Positions 16,249-24,849 of a stretch of 62,950 nucleotides of DNA are shown piece by piece. Source of the DNA: JADGHE01 sp035716025. Its GTDB lineage: Bacteria; Pseudomonadota; Alphaproteobacteria; Rhizobiales; Xanthobacteraceae. Position 1 is the first letter of the stretch. The number at the start of each line of letters is the position of its first letter. The position numbers were made by a program, and so were the translations under genes. The notes under the pieces were generated by a model. The model made no database searches. It saw nothing but the letters and a program-made list of their open reading frames with translations, and had not been told where the DNA came from. The stretch is from the NCBI GenBank assembly GCA_035716025.1, contig DASTKH010000034.1:1-62950 (forward strand), given 5' to 3'.

Positions 16249-16414
16249 TCTTGTCTCCTCGAGCTTTCAACTTCGGTTATCGCGCGGCGGGGCCGTGTCG
16301 CGTGGGGAATTGGCGCCGAGCCATTCTGTCACGCGCGGGCCGCGCGTGAGGCCTTCCGAAAACGCGGCGCAGTCCGGCGGAAATGGCCGCCAGGGCAGGC
16401 AGAAGGCACTGCGA

Positions 16415-17539
16415 TCAATCTTCTTCGGCAGACAGGGATACCGGGGCAAACGCATTCTGACACGGCGGGCCATCGGCGACGTGCATGACCCGATTCTCAA
16501 GATCGACCAGAACCGCGCCGGCGGTCATTGTCCGCTTCGCTTCGGGCTGGCGAGCATCCGGGTGCCGGCAGATCGCATTCGGCGAGCCGAAATGGTCGCT
16601 CATCGCGCTTTTCATGATCGCGAGATCGATCGCGCCCGCATGGCGCGCGAGCAGGCGGCGCAGCCGGGATGCGCGGTAGAGCGTATTGGGGCCGATCTTC
16701 TCCATTTGTGACTCGCCGTGGCCCGGACCCACGAAATGGTTCGAATGGGTCACGATGCCGTCTATGGGCGCGAGGCAGCCGACGTGGTCCGGACTCGTCT
16801 CGAGATCGAGGATCTCGCCTCCGGCCGCACCGATGACGAAATTGGCCGAACAGGTGCGACGGGTCGCGACAATCGGCCGCAGCGCATCCTCGTAGCGGTC
16901 GGCGTCCAGCACCTCGCGACAGCGCATGTGGAAAGGCTTTTGATACGGGTTGCGGCCGTCCAGATCGGAGGCAAGGCCGTTCTCGACGAGACCGATGCCA
17001 CATTCGTTTACGCCCATCTTGCCGCCCGCAATCCCGGCTTCGGTCAGACAGACGAGGCTCGGTTTGTCGCTGCGGCGGATGCGCAGGACCAGGGTCCGGC
17101 GATGCACGCCCTCGAGCCAGTCCCAGTTCTGGCCAAGCCAGGTGTGTCCGTCCGCGGAGGCCTCCGGCAGAACTCCGAACGTGGTGCAGCCATCGGTTTC
17201 CGCCGCCGCGCGTTCGTTGTTGCGGGCGTCCTCGCCGAACAGCGTGAAAGCGATCTCGTATCGCGCATTCAGAAGAGCGATCGCCTCCGCGCTCTGGCCG
17301 GAGCCGGCGGCAAGCCCCCGCATTTCCTCGGCATAGGCGCCGTTCAACGCCTCCATGGCCTTCTGCCAGCGTCGCGCCTCGGCAAAGGCGGCCTCGCGGC
17401 CGAGCCCCGATGCCTCGAAGCGCCGCAGATAGGTTTCGAGATTGGCCGCCACGTCCGCCGCGAAGGCGCGCCCGTGCGCGAGCCCGCGCTCGAAGGGATC
17501 CTGCCCGACCGTGAGGATCGGAATGCGGTTTCGTGCCAT
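16415..17539 (-). CDS. C45-family Ntn-hydrolase (acyltransferase/amidohydrolase type)
   Basis: This 374-residue protein is related to acyl-CoA:isopenicillin N acyltransferase and to carcinine hydrolase, which self-cleave to expose an N-terminal cysteine. The candidate nucleophile is the Cys in ETDGCTTFGV, preceded by the pro-segment. Further family segments are GQNWDW and THSNHFVGPG. It would cleave an N-acyl or beta-alanyl amide, with the substrate unknown. I placed the start at ATG 17539, which has GGAAGAG upstream. ATG 17554 overlaps the stop of the ABC ATPase gene and is an alternative. Its position inside the ABC-importer operon suggests it hydrolyses the imported compound. Confidence 0.88.
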   Translation of the reverse strand: MARNRIPILTVGQDPFERGLAHGRAFAADVAANLETYLRRFEASGLGREAAFAEARRWQKAMEALNGAYAEEMRGLAAGSGQSAEAIALLNARYEIAFTLFGEDARNNERAAAETDGCTTFGVLPEASADGHTWLGQNWDWLEGVHRRTLVLRIRRSDKPSLVCLTEAGIAGGKMGVNECGIGLVENGLASDLDGRNPYQKPFHMRCREVLDADRYEDALRPIVATRRTCSANFVIGAAGGEILDLETSPDHVGCLAPIDGIVTHSNHFVGPGHGESQMEKIGPNTLYRASRLRRLLARHAGAIDLAIMKSAMSDHFGSPNAICRHPDARQPEAKRTMTAGAVLVDLENRVMHVADGPPCQNAFAPVSLSAEED

Positions 17540-17550
17540 GTCTCTTCCGT

Positions 17551-18390
17551 TCATGACATCACGCGATAGAGCTCGCGGTTCACCTCGCCGACGAGACGAA
17601 TGAACGCGTCCGACAGACGCGTCTCGCGGTCGCGCGGCCGCGGCAGGTCGATGTCGAAGATCTTGTGGATGCGTCCGGGCCGTGCGGTCATCAAGACCAC
17701 CCGATCCGAGAGAAACACCGCCTCCGCGAGCGAGTGCGTCACGAACAAGACCGTCTTTCGGTAATGCTGCCAGACCCGCATGAGCTCAAAGGCCATGCGG
17801 TCGCGGGTGATCTCGTCGAGCGCGGCGAAGGGCTCGTCCATTAGAAGGATCGCGGGGTCGAGCGCGAGCGCGCGTGCGAGCGCGGCGCGTTGCTGCATGC
17901 CGCCGGAAAGCTGGTGCGGGCGCTTGGCTTCAAAGCCGTCGAGCCCGACGAGATCGAGCAGAGAGGCGACGTCGAGCGCCGCCCGTGCGTCGTTGCCCGG
18001 CCGGCCGCGAACGAGGTCGCGCAGCAGCCGCACATTGTCCTCAATGCGCAGCCACGGCATCAGATTGGCCTGCTGAAACACGAGGCCGATCCGCCCCGCA
18101 TGGCGCAGTGCGGACGGATCGACCCCGCCGATGGTCACCCGACCCCTCGTCGGCGCCAGCAGGTCGGCGACGACCTTCAGGAGCGTGCTCTTGCCGCAAC
18201 CCGACGGCCCGACCAGCGAGACGAAGGAGCCGTCCGGAATGTCGAGATCGATGCGGGCCAAGGCCTGAACGGCCTCTGTCGAGCCGCCGCCGTAGGTGAC
18301 CTCCACGCCGGCGATCTTGATTCCGGTCCCGGCCGCGGGGGCACGAGCCGGGGCGACTGCATCCACGGCCGGCATCGCGGTCCGCCTCAC
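17551..18390 (-). CDS. ABC transporter ATP-binding protein (nitrate/sulfonate/taurine type)
   Basis: This 279-residue ATPase subunit of an importer carries a Walker A GPSGCGKST, the Q-loop in VFQQANLMPW, the signature LSGGMQQR, Walker B ILLMDEPFAALD and the switch His in FVTHSL. The overall pattern is that of SsuB/TauB-like proteins. The start overlaps the stop of the binding-protein gene by four bases, showing tight coupling. With the permease at 19479 and the binding protein at 18387 it forms one importer. Membership in the sulfonate/nitrate family does not fix the substrate, because many members carry other small organic molecules. Confidence 0.93.
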   Translation of the reverse strand: MRRTAMPAVDAVAPARAPAAGTGIKIAGVEVTYGGGSTEAVQALARIDLDIPDGSFVSLVGPSGCGKSTLLKVVADLLAPTRGRVTIGGVDPSALRHAGRIGLVFQQANLMPWLRIEDNVRLLRDLVRGRPGNDARAALDVASLLDLVGLDGFEAKRPHQLSGGMQQRAALARALALDPAILLMDEPFAALDEITRDRMAFELMRVWQHYRKTVLFVTHSLAEAVFLSDRVVLMTARPGRIHKIFDIDLPRPRDRETRLSDAFIRLVGEVNRELYRVMS

Positions 18391-19421
18391 CGTGCCGCGG
18401 TTTTCAGGCTTTGCGCGAGCTTCTTGGCCTCGTCGAGGCTGTTCACGAAGTCGTTCGTGTACATCTCCTTCGGCTCGGGCTTGCGCGGAATGTCCTCGCT
18501 GAAAACCTCAATCGAGGTCCGCCATTTGCCGTCGTTCATCACGCCAAAGCGCTCCGCATATTCGGGCGATTGATAAAGGCCATAGATGATCCCGAGCTTG
18601 CGCGTTTCAAGCTTGAGGTCGCGGTCGGGCGCAACCTTGACGACCTCCGCGACCGCCTCCTCCATGTGGTCCTTGGTCCAGGCAAGGCTCTTCAGCGTTG
18701 CCCGCAGGAAACGCTTCACGAGATCCGGATTGCTCTTGACGAGCTGCTCGCTGGTATAGATCACGGTGCCGTAATTCTTGAGGCCATAGTCCTTCAGGGC
18801 CATGACGTTCACCGGAAAGCCGCGCTGCTCGAGCGTCAGCGCCTGCCCGAAGCTGAAGCCGTAAATGGCGTCGATCTGACCCGCGGCGAGCAACTGCACC
18901 TCGGCGCCGCGCGCGACATTCACGTATTCGATGTCGTTGCGGGAAAGCCCGCCGGCCTGCAGCAGCGGATCGAGCTGTGCCTTCACATTCGCCTGAAACC
19001 AACTGATCTTCTTTCCCTTGAGCTGTTCCGGCTTGGTGATGTTGCTCTTCTTCAGCGTGATCACGGCGACCGGCGTGTCCGGCTGATCCGCCATGATCGC
19101 GACGACGGGAATGCCGCTCGCCCGCGCCTTGACGAAACTGTCGATATTGGCGACGCCGAACTGCTCGCGTCCGGTGCCGATGAAGACTTCGTTTTGCTGA
19201 CCTCCCGAAGGCGGGCGGATTTCGAGGTCTATGCCCTCCGCGGCATAGAGGCCCTGTGCCTTGCCGCCGAAATATTGGGCATGCATGGCCCACGGCGTGA
19301 AATTGATGCGCATGACGACCTTGTCGGCGGCCGCAGCCGGCGGCGCGGCGGCCAATGCGCCGCCGGCGAGCGCGAGCGCGCCCGCCGCAAACCGCAGTAG
19401 CGGCGAAATGATCGATGGCAT
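18387..19421 (-). CDS. ABC transporter substrate-binding protein (NMT1/SsuA-like)
   Basis: This periplasmic binding protein of 344 residues starts with a signal peptide (hydrophobic residues ~7-25 ending in AAAA-D), followed by a type II periplasmic-binding fold. The segments INFTPWAMHAQYFGGKAQGLYAAEGIDLEI and GREQFGVANIDSF are typical of the NMT1/THI5-like group that feeds SsuB/TauB-type importers. AAGGAG precedes the start. Unlike classical taurine or nitrate binders, the product is encoded with two hydrolases and an aminotransferase, which points to an organic amine or amide ligand. That is an inference. Confidence 0.92.
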   Translation of the reverse strand: MPSIISPLLRFAAGALALAGGALAAAPPAAAADKVVMRINFTPWAMHAQYFGGKAQGLYAAEGIDLEIRPPSGGQQNEVFIGTGREQFGVANIDSFVKARASGIPVVAIMADQPDTPVAVITLKKSNITKPEQLKGKKISWFQANVKAQLDPLLQAGGLSRNDIEYVNVARGAEVQLLAAGQIDAIYGFSFGQALTLEQRGFPVNVMALKDYGLKNYGTVIYTSEQLVKSNPDLVKRFLRATLKSLAWTKDHMEEAVAEVVKVAPDRDLKLETRKLGIIYGLYQSPEYAERFGVMNDGKWRTSIEVFSEDIPRKPEPKEMYTNDFVNSLDEAKKLAQSLKTAAR

Positions 19422-19478
19422 GGTCGTGCTCCTTGCTTTTCCCTGTGTTTCGCCGCCCCGCCGCCTCAGGCCGCGGCC

Positions 19479-20312
19479 TCAAGCCTGTTCCGCCGTATCC
19501 CCCGCCGCGGTACGCCAGGACATCAACCGCTCAATCCACGACATCAGCGCAAAGAAGCTCGTGCCGATGATGGCAAGCGCGATGATCGAAGCAAAGGATC
19601 GCGCGGTGTTGAAGTTGAAGCTGCCCGACAGCACCAGATAGCCAAGGCCGTTCGAGGCGGCGAGCCATTCGGCCACGATTGCGCCCAATACCGCGAGCGT
19701 GGTCGCGATCCGCAGGCCCGCGAAAATGTACGGCATTGCATAGGGAAGCCGCAGCCGGAAAAACATCTGCCGCTCGCTCGCGGCCACCGACCGAAAGACG
19801 TCAGCAAGGCCGCGATCGACCTCCTTGAACCCGGCCATGGTGTTGATGACGATCGGGAAGAAGGCGATGGAGGCGACGACCAGCACCTTGGAGCCGAGCC
19901 CGGCACCGACCCAAACCAGAATAAGTGGCGCGATTGCGATCTTCGGCACGCTCTGCAGACCGACGAAGATCGGCATGATCAACCGCTCGCAGAGCGGGAA
20001 CCGGATCATGACCGCCGAGATCGCGAGCGCGAACACCACGGCGGTCGCATAGCCGGCCGCGATGCTGCCGATCGTGGAGAGCGAATGCATCTGGATGAGC
20101 GACCACTCGTTGATCGCGAGCTGCACGATCTCGCTCGGCGCCGGCAGCAGAAAGCGCGGAATGTCGAGCAGCCGTACCGCAGCCTCCCACAGGGCAATCA
20201 GCCCGAGGATCAGGAGCGCGGGGCTCAGCTGTTCGAGACGCCGCCAACGCGGGCGGCGGCGCGCGGTCTCCCCGACCGGCGGGCTCAGTTCGACACTGCT
20301 CATGGCCTTCAT
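19479..20312 (-). CDS. ABC transporter permease (SsuC/TauC type)
   Basis: This is an integral membrane subunit of about 277 residues with six predicted hydrophobic segments. It carries the cytoplasmic EAA-like coupling loop in RSVAASERQMFFRLRLPYAMPY, which docks on the ATPase. The opening SPALLILGLIALWEAAVRL and the LPAPSEIV segment are usual for this family. The start is not certain: ATG 20312 or ATG 20303 are likely, while a TTG at 20354 would add 14 residues. It is the first gene of the minus-strand cluster that continues with the binding protein, ATPase, C45 hydrolase, M28 peptidase and aminotransferase. Confidence 0.9.
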   Translation of the reverse strand: MKAMSSVELSPPVGETARRRPRWRRLEQLSPALLILGLIALWEAAVRLLDIPRFLLPAPSEIVQLAINEWSLIQMHSLSTIGSIAAGYATAVVFALAISAVMIRFPLCERLIMPIFVGLQSVPKIAIAPLILVWVGAGLGSKVLVVASIAFFPIVINTMAGFKEVDRGLADVFRSVAASERQMFFRLRLPYAMPYIFAGLRIATTLAVLGAIVAEWLAASNGLGYLVLSGSFNFNTARSFASIIALAIIGTSFFALMSWIERLMSWRTAAGDTAEQA

Positions 20313-20523
20313 CGCAATCGCTCGTCGCGCATGAAATCGATTTGCCCCGTCCAAGGCAATGCCAAAAGCGCAGCAAGCCTTGCCCGCGGTTCGGACACTT
20401 TTCGGGGCAGGCGGCTTGCGATACCTCTCACGCAGACCGGTTTGCGCGACAAGGCCACGGATTTAAGCCCACTGCAGCCCGCGCACCACGGAAGGCGGGG
20501 CCGCCGGCGGTCGCGCGGGGACT

Positions 20524-20599
20524 TGGTGGGCCCGGCAGGACTCGAACCTGCAACCCAACCGTTATGAGCGGTCGGCTCTAACCATTGAGCTACGGGCCC
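20524..20599 (-). tRNA. tRNA-Ile2 (anticodon CAU), or elongator tRNA-Met
   Basis: The minus strand folds as a full cloverleaf: acceptor GGGCCC/GGGCCC, D-arm with a short loop, an anticodon stem of CCGACCG/CGGTTGG around the loop CTCATAA, a T-arm with GGTTCGAGTCC, and an encoded CCA end (20524-20526). The anticodon is CAU. The GC acceptor and the short D-loop (AATGGTTAGA) resemble lysidine-modified tRNA-Ile2, which reads AUA, more than elongator tRNA-Met. A TilS-dependent identity cannot be proven from sequence alone. Confidence 0.92.
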
Positions 20600-20729
20600 G
20601 CACCGGCTTGCGCCCCGGCGGGCGGACGGAAATTATCAATCTCCGACACGCATCCGCAATCGCAACATGCTTTGGTCCAGGTCGGATAAGACGATCGGAC
20701 CGCCGAGCAAAAGAACGCCAGGAGAGATC

Positions 20730-21443
20730 ATGCGCGCGCTCACAGCAGCCCTTGCCGCCGCCGCCGTGTCGGCGGGCGTTTTTGCGGTTCGTCCGGCGAC
20801 CGCCGCCGTGGAGCGGCCGTTTCCCATCATCACCGTCACCGGCGAGGGCAGCGTTCGGGCACAGCCCGATCTCGCAAAGGCCTCTGCCGGCGTCGTCACC
20901 GAGGCAAAGACGCCGCGCGAAGCCACCGAGGCCAACGCCAAGGCGATGGAGTCCGTCATCGCCGCCCTGAAAGAGGCGGGGCTCACGGAGCGAGACATCC
21001 GCACCTCGCGCTTTTCCATCTCTCCGATCTACGGGAACCGCGAGCGAGGCGGCCCGCAGCGGCTCACCGGCTTCCGTGTCGCAAACCAGGTCACCGCCAC
21101 GGTGCGGACCATCGGCAATCTGGGCGCGATCCTGGACAAGCTGGTCGAGGCGGGTGCAAACGAGATCACCGGCGTAACCTTTAGCGTCTCCGACCGCTCG
21201 AAACGGCTCGACGAGGCCCGTATCGCAGCGATTGCCGACGCCAAGCGGAAGGCCGAATTGCTCGCGAAGGCGGCCGGCGCGCATGTCGGCCGGGCGGTGA
21301 ACATCGCCGAGGACGAGATTCATGCGCTGCCGCGCTTCCGCGAGTTCGCGCCCGCCATGGCGGCTGCCCCGGACACGCCGATCAGCCCCGGCGAGGAGAC
21401 GCTTCGGGTCCGCGTCACGGTCTCCTTCGAACTCAACCAGTAG
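20730..21443 (+). CDS. SIMPL-domain (DUF541) periplasmic protein
   Basis: This exported protein of 237 residues has an N-terminal signal peptide (about residues 1-27) and a SIMPL domain covering most of the rest. Family features are ITVTGEGSVRAQPDLA near the N-terminus, the alternating helical stretch TEANAKAMESVIAALKEAG, and DAKRKAELLAKAAG. Relatives have been linked to oxidative-stress tolerance and cell-envelope functions, but no reaction is known. GGAGAG precedes the ATG at 20730, and a longer frame from 20667 lacks a start signal. It stands alone between the tRNA gene and leuC. Confidence 0.9.
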   Translation: MRALTAALAAAAVSAGVFAVRPATAAVERPFPIITVTGEGSVRAQPDLAKASAGVVTEAKTPREATEANAKAMESVIAALKEAGLTERDIRTSRFSISPIYGNRERGGPQRLTGFRVANQVTATVRTIGNLGAILDKLVEAGANEITGVTFSVSDRSKRLDEARIAAIADAKRKAELLAKAAGAHVGRAVNIAEDEIHALPRFREFAPAMAAAPDTPISPGEETLRVRVTVSFELNQ

Positions 21444-21533
21444 GGGGCGCGACCGGCCGCCCCGGCAGCGGCAGGCCGATTCGCGGCCGCCTGCACAATT
21501 GTGAGATGCGGCCGAATTTGCTAGAGAACCGGC

Positions 21534-21671
21534 ATGTTTCACGCGGAAGCTGACCGGGCCGGTCAGAGCCCAGGAGAGAGTGCGCCCCCGCGCGTGGTGC
21601 TGCACGACCATGCGCGCCTGCCGTGGCGCTTTTTCGGTCGGCTGACCGCGGCCGTACAAGCCGCGCTTTGA
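21534..21671 (+). CDS. Possible small protein (45 aa) upstream of leuC
   Basis: An ATG at 21534 opens a 45-codon frame that ends 68 bp before leuC. The predicted product is soluble and Arg/His/Ala-rich, without a recognised motif. A weak GAGAA lies upstream. Nothing else supports it, so it may be chance in GC-rich DNA. A leader-peptide role for leuC is not indicated, because there is no run of leucine codons. The rest of the 21444-21739 gap shows no other gene. Confidence 0.2.
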   Translation: MFHAEADRAGQSPGESAPPRVVLHDHARLPWRFFGRLTAAVQAAL

Positions 21672-21739
21672 AGCCGCCTCGCGACAGCCCGGCTTTCCCG
21701 CCGAACCCTCATTCTGCCTCTCGACGAGATCATCGCATC

Positions 21740-23143
21740 ATGAAACCGCGCACGCTCTACGACAAGATCTGGGACGACCATGTGGTCGACGAACAGCCGG
21801 ACGGCACCTGCCTGCTCTATATCGACCGCCACCTCGTCCATGAGGTGACGAGCCCGCAGGCGTTCGAAGGTCTCCGCGCGGCCGGGCGCCGCGTCCATGC
21901 CCCGGAAAAGACGCTCGCCGTGGTCGACCACAACGTACCGACCACCGACCGCACCAAACCCAATCCCGACCCCGAAAGCGTGAAGCAGATCGAGGCGCTG
22001 GCCGAGAACGTCAAGGAATTCGGGATCGAATACTACAACGAGTTCGACCGCCGGCAGGGAATCGTCCACGTGATCGGCCCCGAACAGGGGTTCACCCTGC
22101 CCGGCACGACCATTGTCTGCGGCGACAGCCACACTGCGACCCACGGCGCGTTCGGGGCTCTCGCCTATGGGATCGGCACCTCCGAGGTCGAGCACGTCCT
22201 CGCCACCCAGACGCTGATCCAGAAGAAGAGCAAGAACATGCGGGTGACGGTGGACGGACAGTTGCCGCCCGGCGTCACCGCCAAAGACATTATCCTCGCG
22301 ATCATCGGCGAGATCGGCACCGCCGGCGGCACGGGCCACACGATTGAATATGCCGGCGAGGCGATCCGCGCGCTGTCGATGGAAGGGCGCATGACGATCT
22401 GCAACATGTCGATCGAAGCCGGCGCCCGCGCCGGCATGGTGGCGCCGGACGAGAAGACATTCGCCTTCCTGAAGGACCGGCCGAAGGCTCCGAAGGGCGC
22501 CGCCTGGGATGCCGCCATGCGGTATTGGGACACGCTCCGCTCCGACGACGGTGCGCCCTTCGATACCGAAGTGCGTCTCGATGCCGGCAAGCTGCCGCCG
22601 ATCGTGACCTGGGGCACGAGCCCGGAGCAGGTCAGTTCTGTCACCGGCCGGGTGCCGGTCCCGGACGAGATTACCGACGAGAACAAGCGGGAGGCGGCGC
22701 GCCGGGCGCTCGACTATATGGGACTGAAGGGCGGAGAGAAGATCACCGACATCAAACTCGATCGCGTGTTCATCGGCTCTTGCACCAATTCGCGCATCGA
22801 GGACCTTCGGGAGGTCGCGCGCGTGGTCAACGGCTATCGCGTGAACGCCAATGTGAAGGCCATGATCGTTCCGGGCTCCGGCCTCGTGAAGCAGCAGGCC
22901 GAGGCCGAGGGGCTGGACAAGATCTTTCTTGCCGCCGGGTTCGAATGGCGGGAGCCGGGGTGCTCGATGTGCCTGGCCATGAACCCCGACAAGCTGAGCC
23001 CCGGCGAACGCTGCGCTTCCACCTCGAACCGCAACTTCGAAGGCCGGCAGGGCTACCGAGGCCGCACGCACCTCGTCTCGCCCGTGATGGCGGCCGCCGC
23101 GGCGATCGCCGGGCACTTCGTCGACGTGCGCGACTGGAAATAG
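21740..23143 (+). CDS. leuC: 3-isopropylmalate dehydratase large subunit
   Basis: This is the large subunit of the [4Fe-4S] isomerase of leucine synthesis, which converts 2-isopropylmalate to 3-isopropylmalate together with LeuD. The 467-residue product is the normal length and keeps the cluster cysteines in IGSCTNSRIEDL and in EPGCSMCLAMN, plus GDSHTATHGAFGALAYGIGTS. The ATG at 21740 is the canonical start (MKPRTLYDKIWDDH), and an in-frame extension to 21623 is not needed. leuD is not next to it in this window, so the two subunits are encoded apart. A very long antisense frame here is a shadow. Confidence 0.97.
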   Translation: MKPRTLYDKIWDDHVVDEQPDGTCLLYIDRHLVHEVTSPQAFEGLRAAGRRVHAPEKTLAVVDHNVPTTDRTKPNPDPESVKQIEALAENVKEFGIEYYNEFDRRQGIVHVIGPEQGFTLPGTTIVCGDSHTATHGAFGALAYGIGTSEVEHVLATQTLIQKKSKNMRVTVDGQLPPGVTAKDIILAIIGEIGTAGGTGHTIEYAGEAIRALSMEGRMTICNMSIEAGARAGMVAPDEKTFAFLKDRPKAPKGAAWDAAMRYWDTLRSDDGAPFDTEVRLDAGKLPPIVTWGTSPEQVSSVTGRVPVPDEITDENKREAARRALDYMGLKGGEKITDIKLDRVFIGSCTNSRIEDLREVARVVNGYRVNANVKAMIVPGSGLVKQQAEAEGLDKIFLAAGFEWREPGCSMCLAMNPDKLSPGERCASTSNRNFEGRQGYRGRTHLVSPVMAAAAAIAGHFVDVRDWK

Positions 23144-23204
23144 GCGCTTCGAACCGACATGGCCCGCCGCCCGGCGGGCCGTGTCGGTCGCTCAGCCTCG
23201 CGCG

Positions 23205-23531
23205 CTACCACCAATAGGGGTACCCGTAACCAAACCCGATTCCAAAAGGCAGGAAGGGGATCGGGGCATAAGCATACGGCCGATAATAATAGGGGTAAGG
23301 CCGGTAGGCATAGTACGGTCGATAATAGGGATACGGGTAGCGACGGATCACGCGGCGATACACGACGCGCGGCCGATGGTATTGACGTCGGACATGCCGT
23401 CGGCGCGCGCTGAGATCTTCGGATTTCTGATAAAGACCTTTATGGGCAACCGGGCCCGCCGCGGAGGGCGCGGCGCTGCCCAGGACGAACATGAACCCGA
23501 CGGCGGCGGCAGCGGATAGAATTTTAAGCAT
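23205..23531 (-). CDS. Small secreted Arg/Tyr/Pro-rich protein
   Basis: This 108-residue product has a clear signal peptide (MLKILSAAAAVGFMFVLGSA...APSAAG). A mature part follows with an Arg-rich segment and then a long Tyr/Pro/Arg-rich tail with PYPYY-, YRPY- and GYGYPYWW-like repeats. Short proteins of this make-up are common in Hyphomicrobiales and are usually exported, with no established function. AAGGAG lies seven bases before the ATG at 23531. An EcfG-like promoter candidate sits just upstream. It faces away from the citE-like gene. Confidence 0.82.
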   Translation of the reverse strand: MLKILSAAAAVGFMFVLGSAAPSAAGPVAHKGLYQKSEDLSARRRHVRRQYHRPRVVYRRVIRRYPYPYYRPYYAYRPYPYYYRPYAYAPIPFLPFGIGFGYGYPYWW

Positions 23532-23560
23532 CCTCATTCTCCTTCGTGGCCGTATGGCCG

Positions 23561-23586
23561 AACCCGCCGCCATGGTCCCTGGTTCC
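23561..23586 (-). promoter_or_regulatory. Candidate EcfG-like promoter for the secreted Arg/Tyr/Pro-rich protein
   Basis: On the minus strand GGAAC (23586-23582) is followed after 17 bp by GGTT (23564-23561), one base off the EcfG consensus GGAAC-N16/17-CGTT. It ends 29 bp before the start codon at 23531, a good distance. One mismatch makes it a candidate only. Confidence 0.35.
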
Positions 23587-23768
23587 GATCCGACCGTACA
23601 GTTTCGGCAAGAAGATGGCGTGCGCCGTTCGCCGAAGGGCCTTCGCGGCAAGGCTTACGTCAGCCTATGGCGCAGGGTGCCTCATGGGAGCATCCGCCAT
23701 CGCCCACCTCTTCGGGGGCGGAGGTTCCCTTTTGCCGAACAAGAACCGAGAATGGCCGAAAGGTTTCC

Positions 23769-24659
23769 ATGATGAACGTTCGTCCACGACGCAGCCTTCT
23801 CTACATGCCGGCCACGAATGCCCGCGCGCTCGACAAAGCCCGCATGCTGCCGGTCGACGGGGTCATTCTCGACCTCGAGGACTCCGTGGCGCCGGATGCC
23901 AAGGAGACGGCACGCGCCGCCGCGGTGGCGGCCGTTAAGGCCGGCGGCTTCGGCGGTCGGGAAGTCTTTGTCAGGATCAACGGCCTCGATACACCCTGGG
24001 GAATCGACGACTTCACCGCGGTCGCGCAGGGCGCGCCGGATGCGATCCTGGTTCCCAAGGTGTCGGGGCCGGAGGTCCTGGACATGCTGGGCACCCGCCT
24101 GCTCGACATGCATGCCGCAAAGAGCATCCGCCTCTGGGCCATGATCGAGACGCCGATCGCCATCCTGCGGGCGCCGGACATCGCCGCGCTTTCGCGCGAC
24201 TCGGAAATCCGGCTCGCCGGCTTCGTGATCGGGACGAACGATCTCGTCAAGGAAGCGCAGGGCCGCCCGGTGAGGGGCCGCGCGCCGCTCGTTCCCTGGC
24301 TGATGCAGTGCCTTGCCGCCGCAAGAGCCTATGGGCTTGCCATCATCGACGGGGTGTACAACGATTTCCGCGACCTTGACGGCTTCCGCGACGAATGCCG
24401 GCAGGGCCGCGACATGGGCTTCGACGGCAAGACGCTGATCCACCCGAGCCAGATCGAGTCGTGCAACGCCATCTTTTCGCCCGACGCGGCCGAGATCGCC
24501 GAAGCGCGCAAGATCATCGCCGCGTTCGATGCGCCGGAGAACGCGGGCAAAGGCGTCGTGCAGATCGACGGCCGCATGGTCGAGCGGCTGCACGCCGACA
24601 TGGCCCGGCGAACAGTGGCGATCGCCGAGGCCATCGCGGACCGGGAGCGGCAGTCCTGA
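23769..24659 (+). CDS. CitE-like CoA lyase (HpcH/HpaI superfamily)
   Basis: This TIM-barrel protein of 296 residues resembles the citrate lyase beta subunit and malyl-/citramalyl-CoA lyases. Visible parts are RRSLLYMPATNARALDKA at the N-terminus, ILDLEDSVAPDAK with metal-site acids, FVRINGLDTPW with the substrate Arg, and the catalytic-site Glu in WAMIETPIAIL. Alpha and gamma citrate lyase subunits are absent, so a stand-alone CoA lyase or thioesterase is more likely. The exact CoA ester is not readable. ATG 23769 is preceded by AAAGG. The class II aldolase and the HpaI-type aldolase lie just downstream in the same direction. Confidence 0.88.
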   Translation: MMNVRPRRSLLYMPATNARALDKARMLPVDGVILDLEDSVAPDAKETARAAAVAAVKAGGFGGREVFVRINGLDTPWGIDDFTAVAQGAPDAILVPKVSGPEVLDMLGTRLLDMHAAKSIRLWAMIETPIAILRAPDIAALSRDSEIRLAGFVIGTNDLVKEAQGRPVRGRAPLVPWLMQCLAAARAYGLAIIDGVYNDFRDLDGFRDECRQGRDMGFDGKTLIHPSQIESCNAIFSPDAAEIAEARKIIAAFDAPENAGKGVVQIDGRMVERLHADMARRTVAIAEAIADRERQS

Positions 24660-24849
24660 TCCCGGCAAAATCCGCACGACAATTCGGCAGAAGGGTCAGG
24701 TGACCGGCCTGCGCGATACCGCTAGTATGAGCGGAGCGGAGAAAGGCCCGTCCGGCGGACACGCGCGTCGAAAGCACCATCCGAATTCGAAGCTGCGGGC
24801 ATCGGCGTGACGCGCATTCCTCGCCGCCGCAGCATGAAGGGGAGAGAAC

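Noticed and set aside
20400..20620. Integration site or mobile element at the tRNA gene
   Set aside because: No integrase, no direct repeat of the tRNA end and no change of gene style were seen around the tRNA.
21563..23116. Antisense open frame of 517 codons across leuC
   Set aside because: Shadow of leuC with His/Asp/Gly/Arg-rich composition typical of antisense translation of a GC-rich gene.
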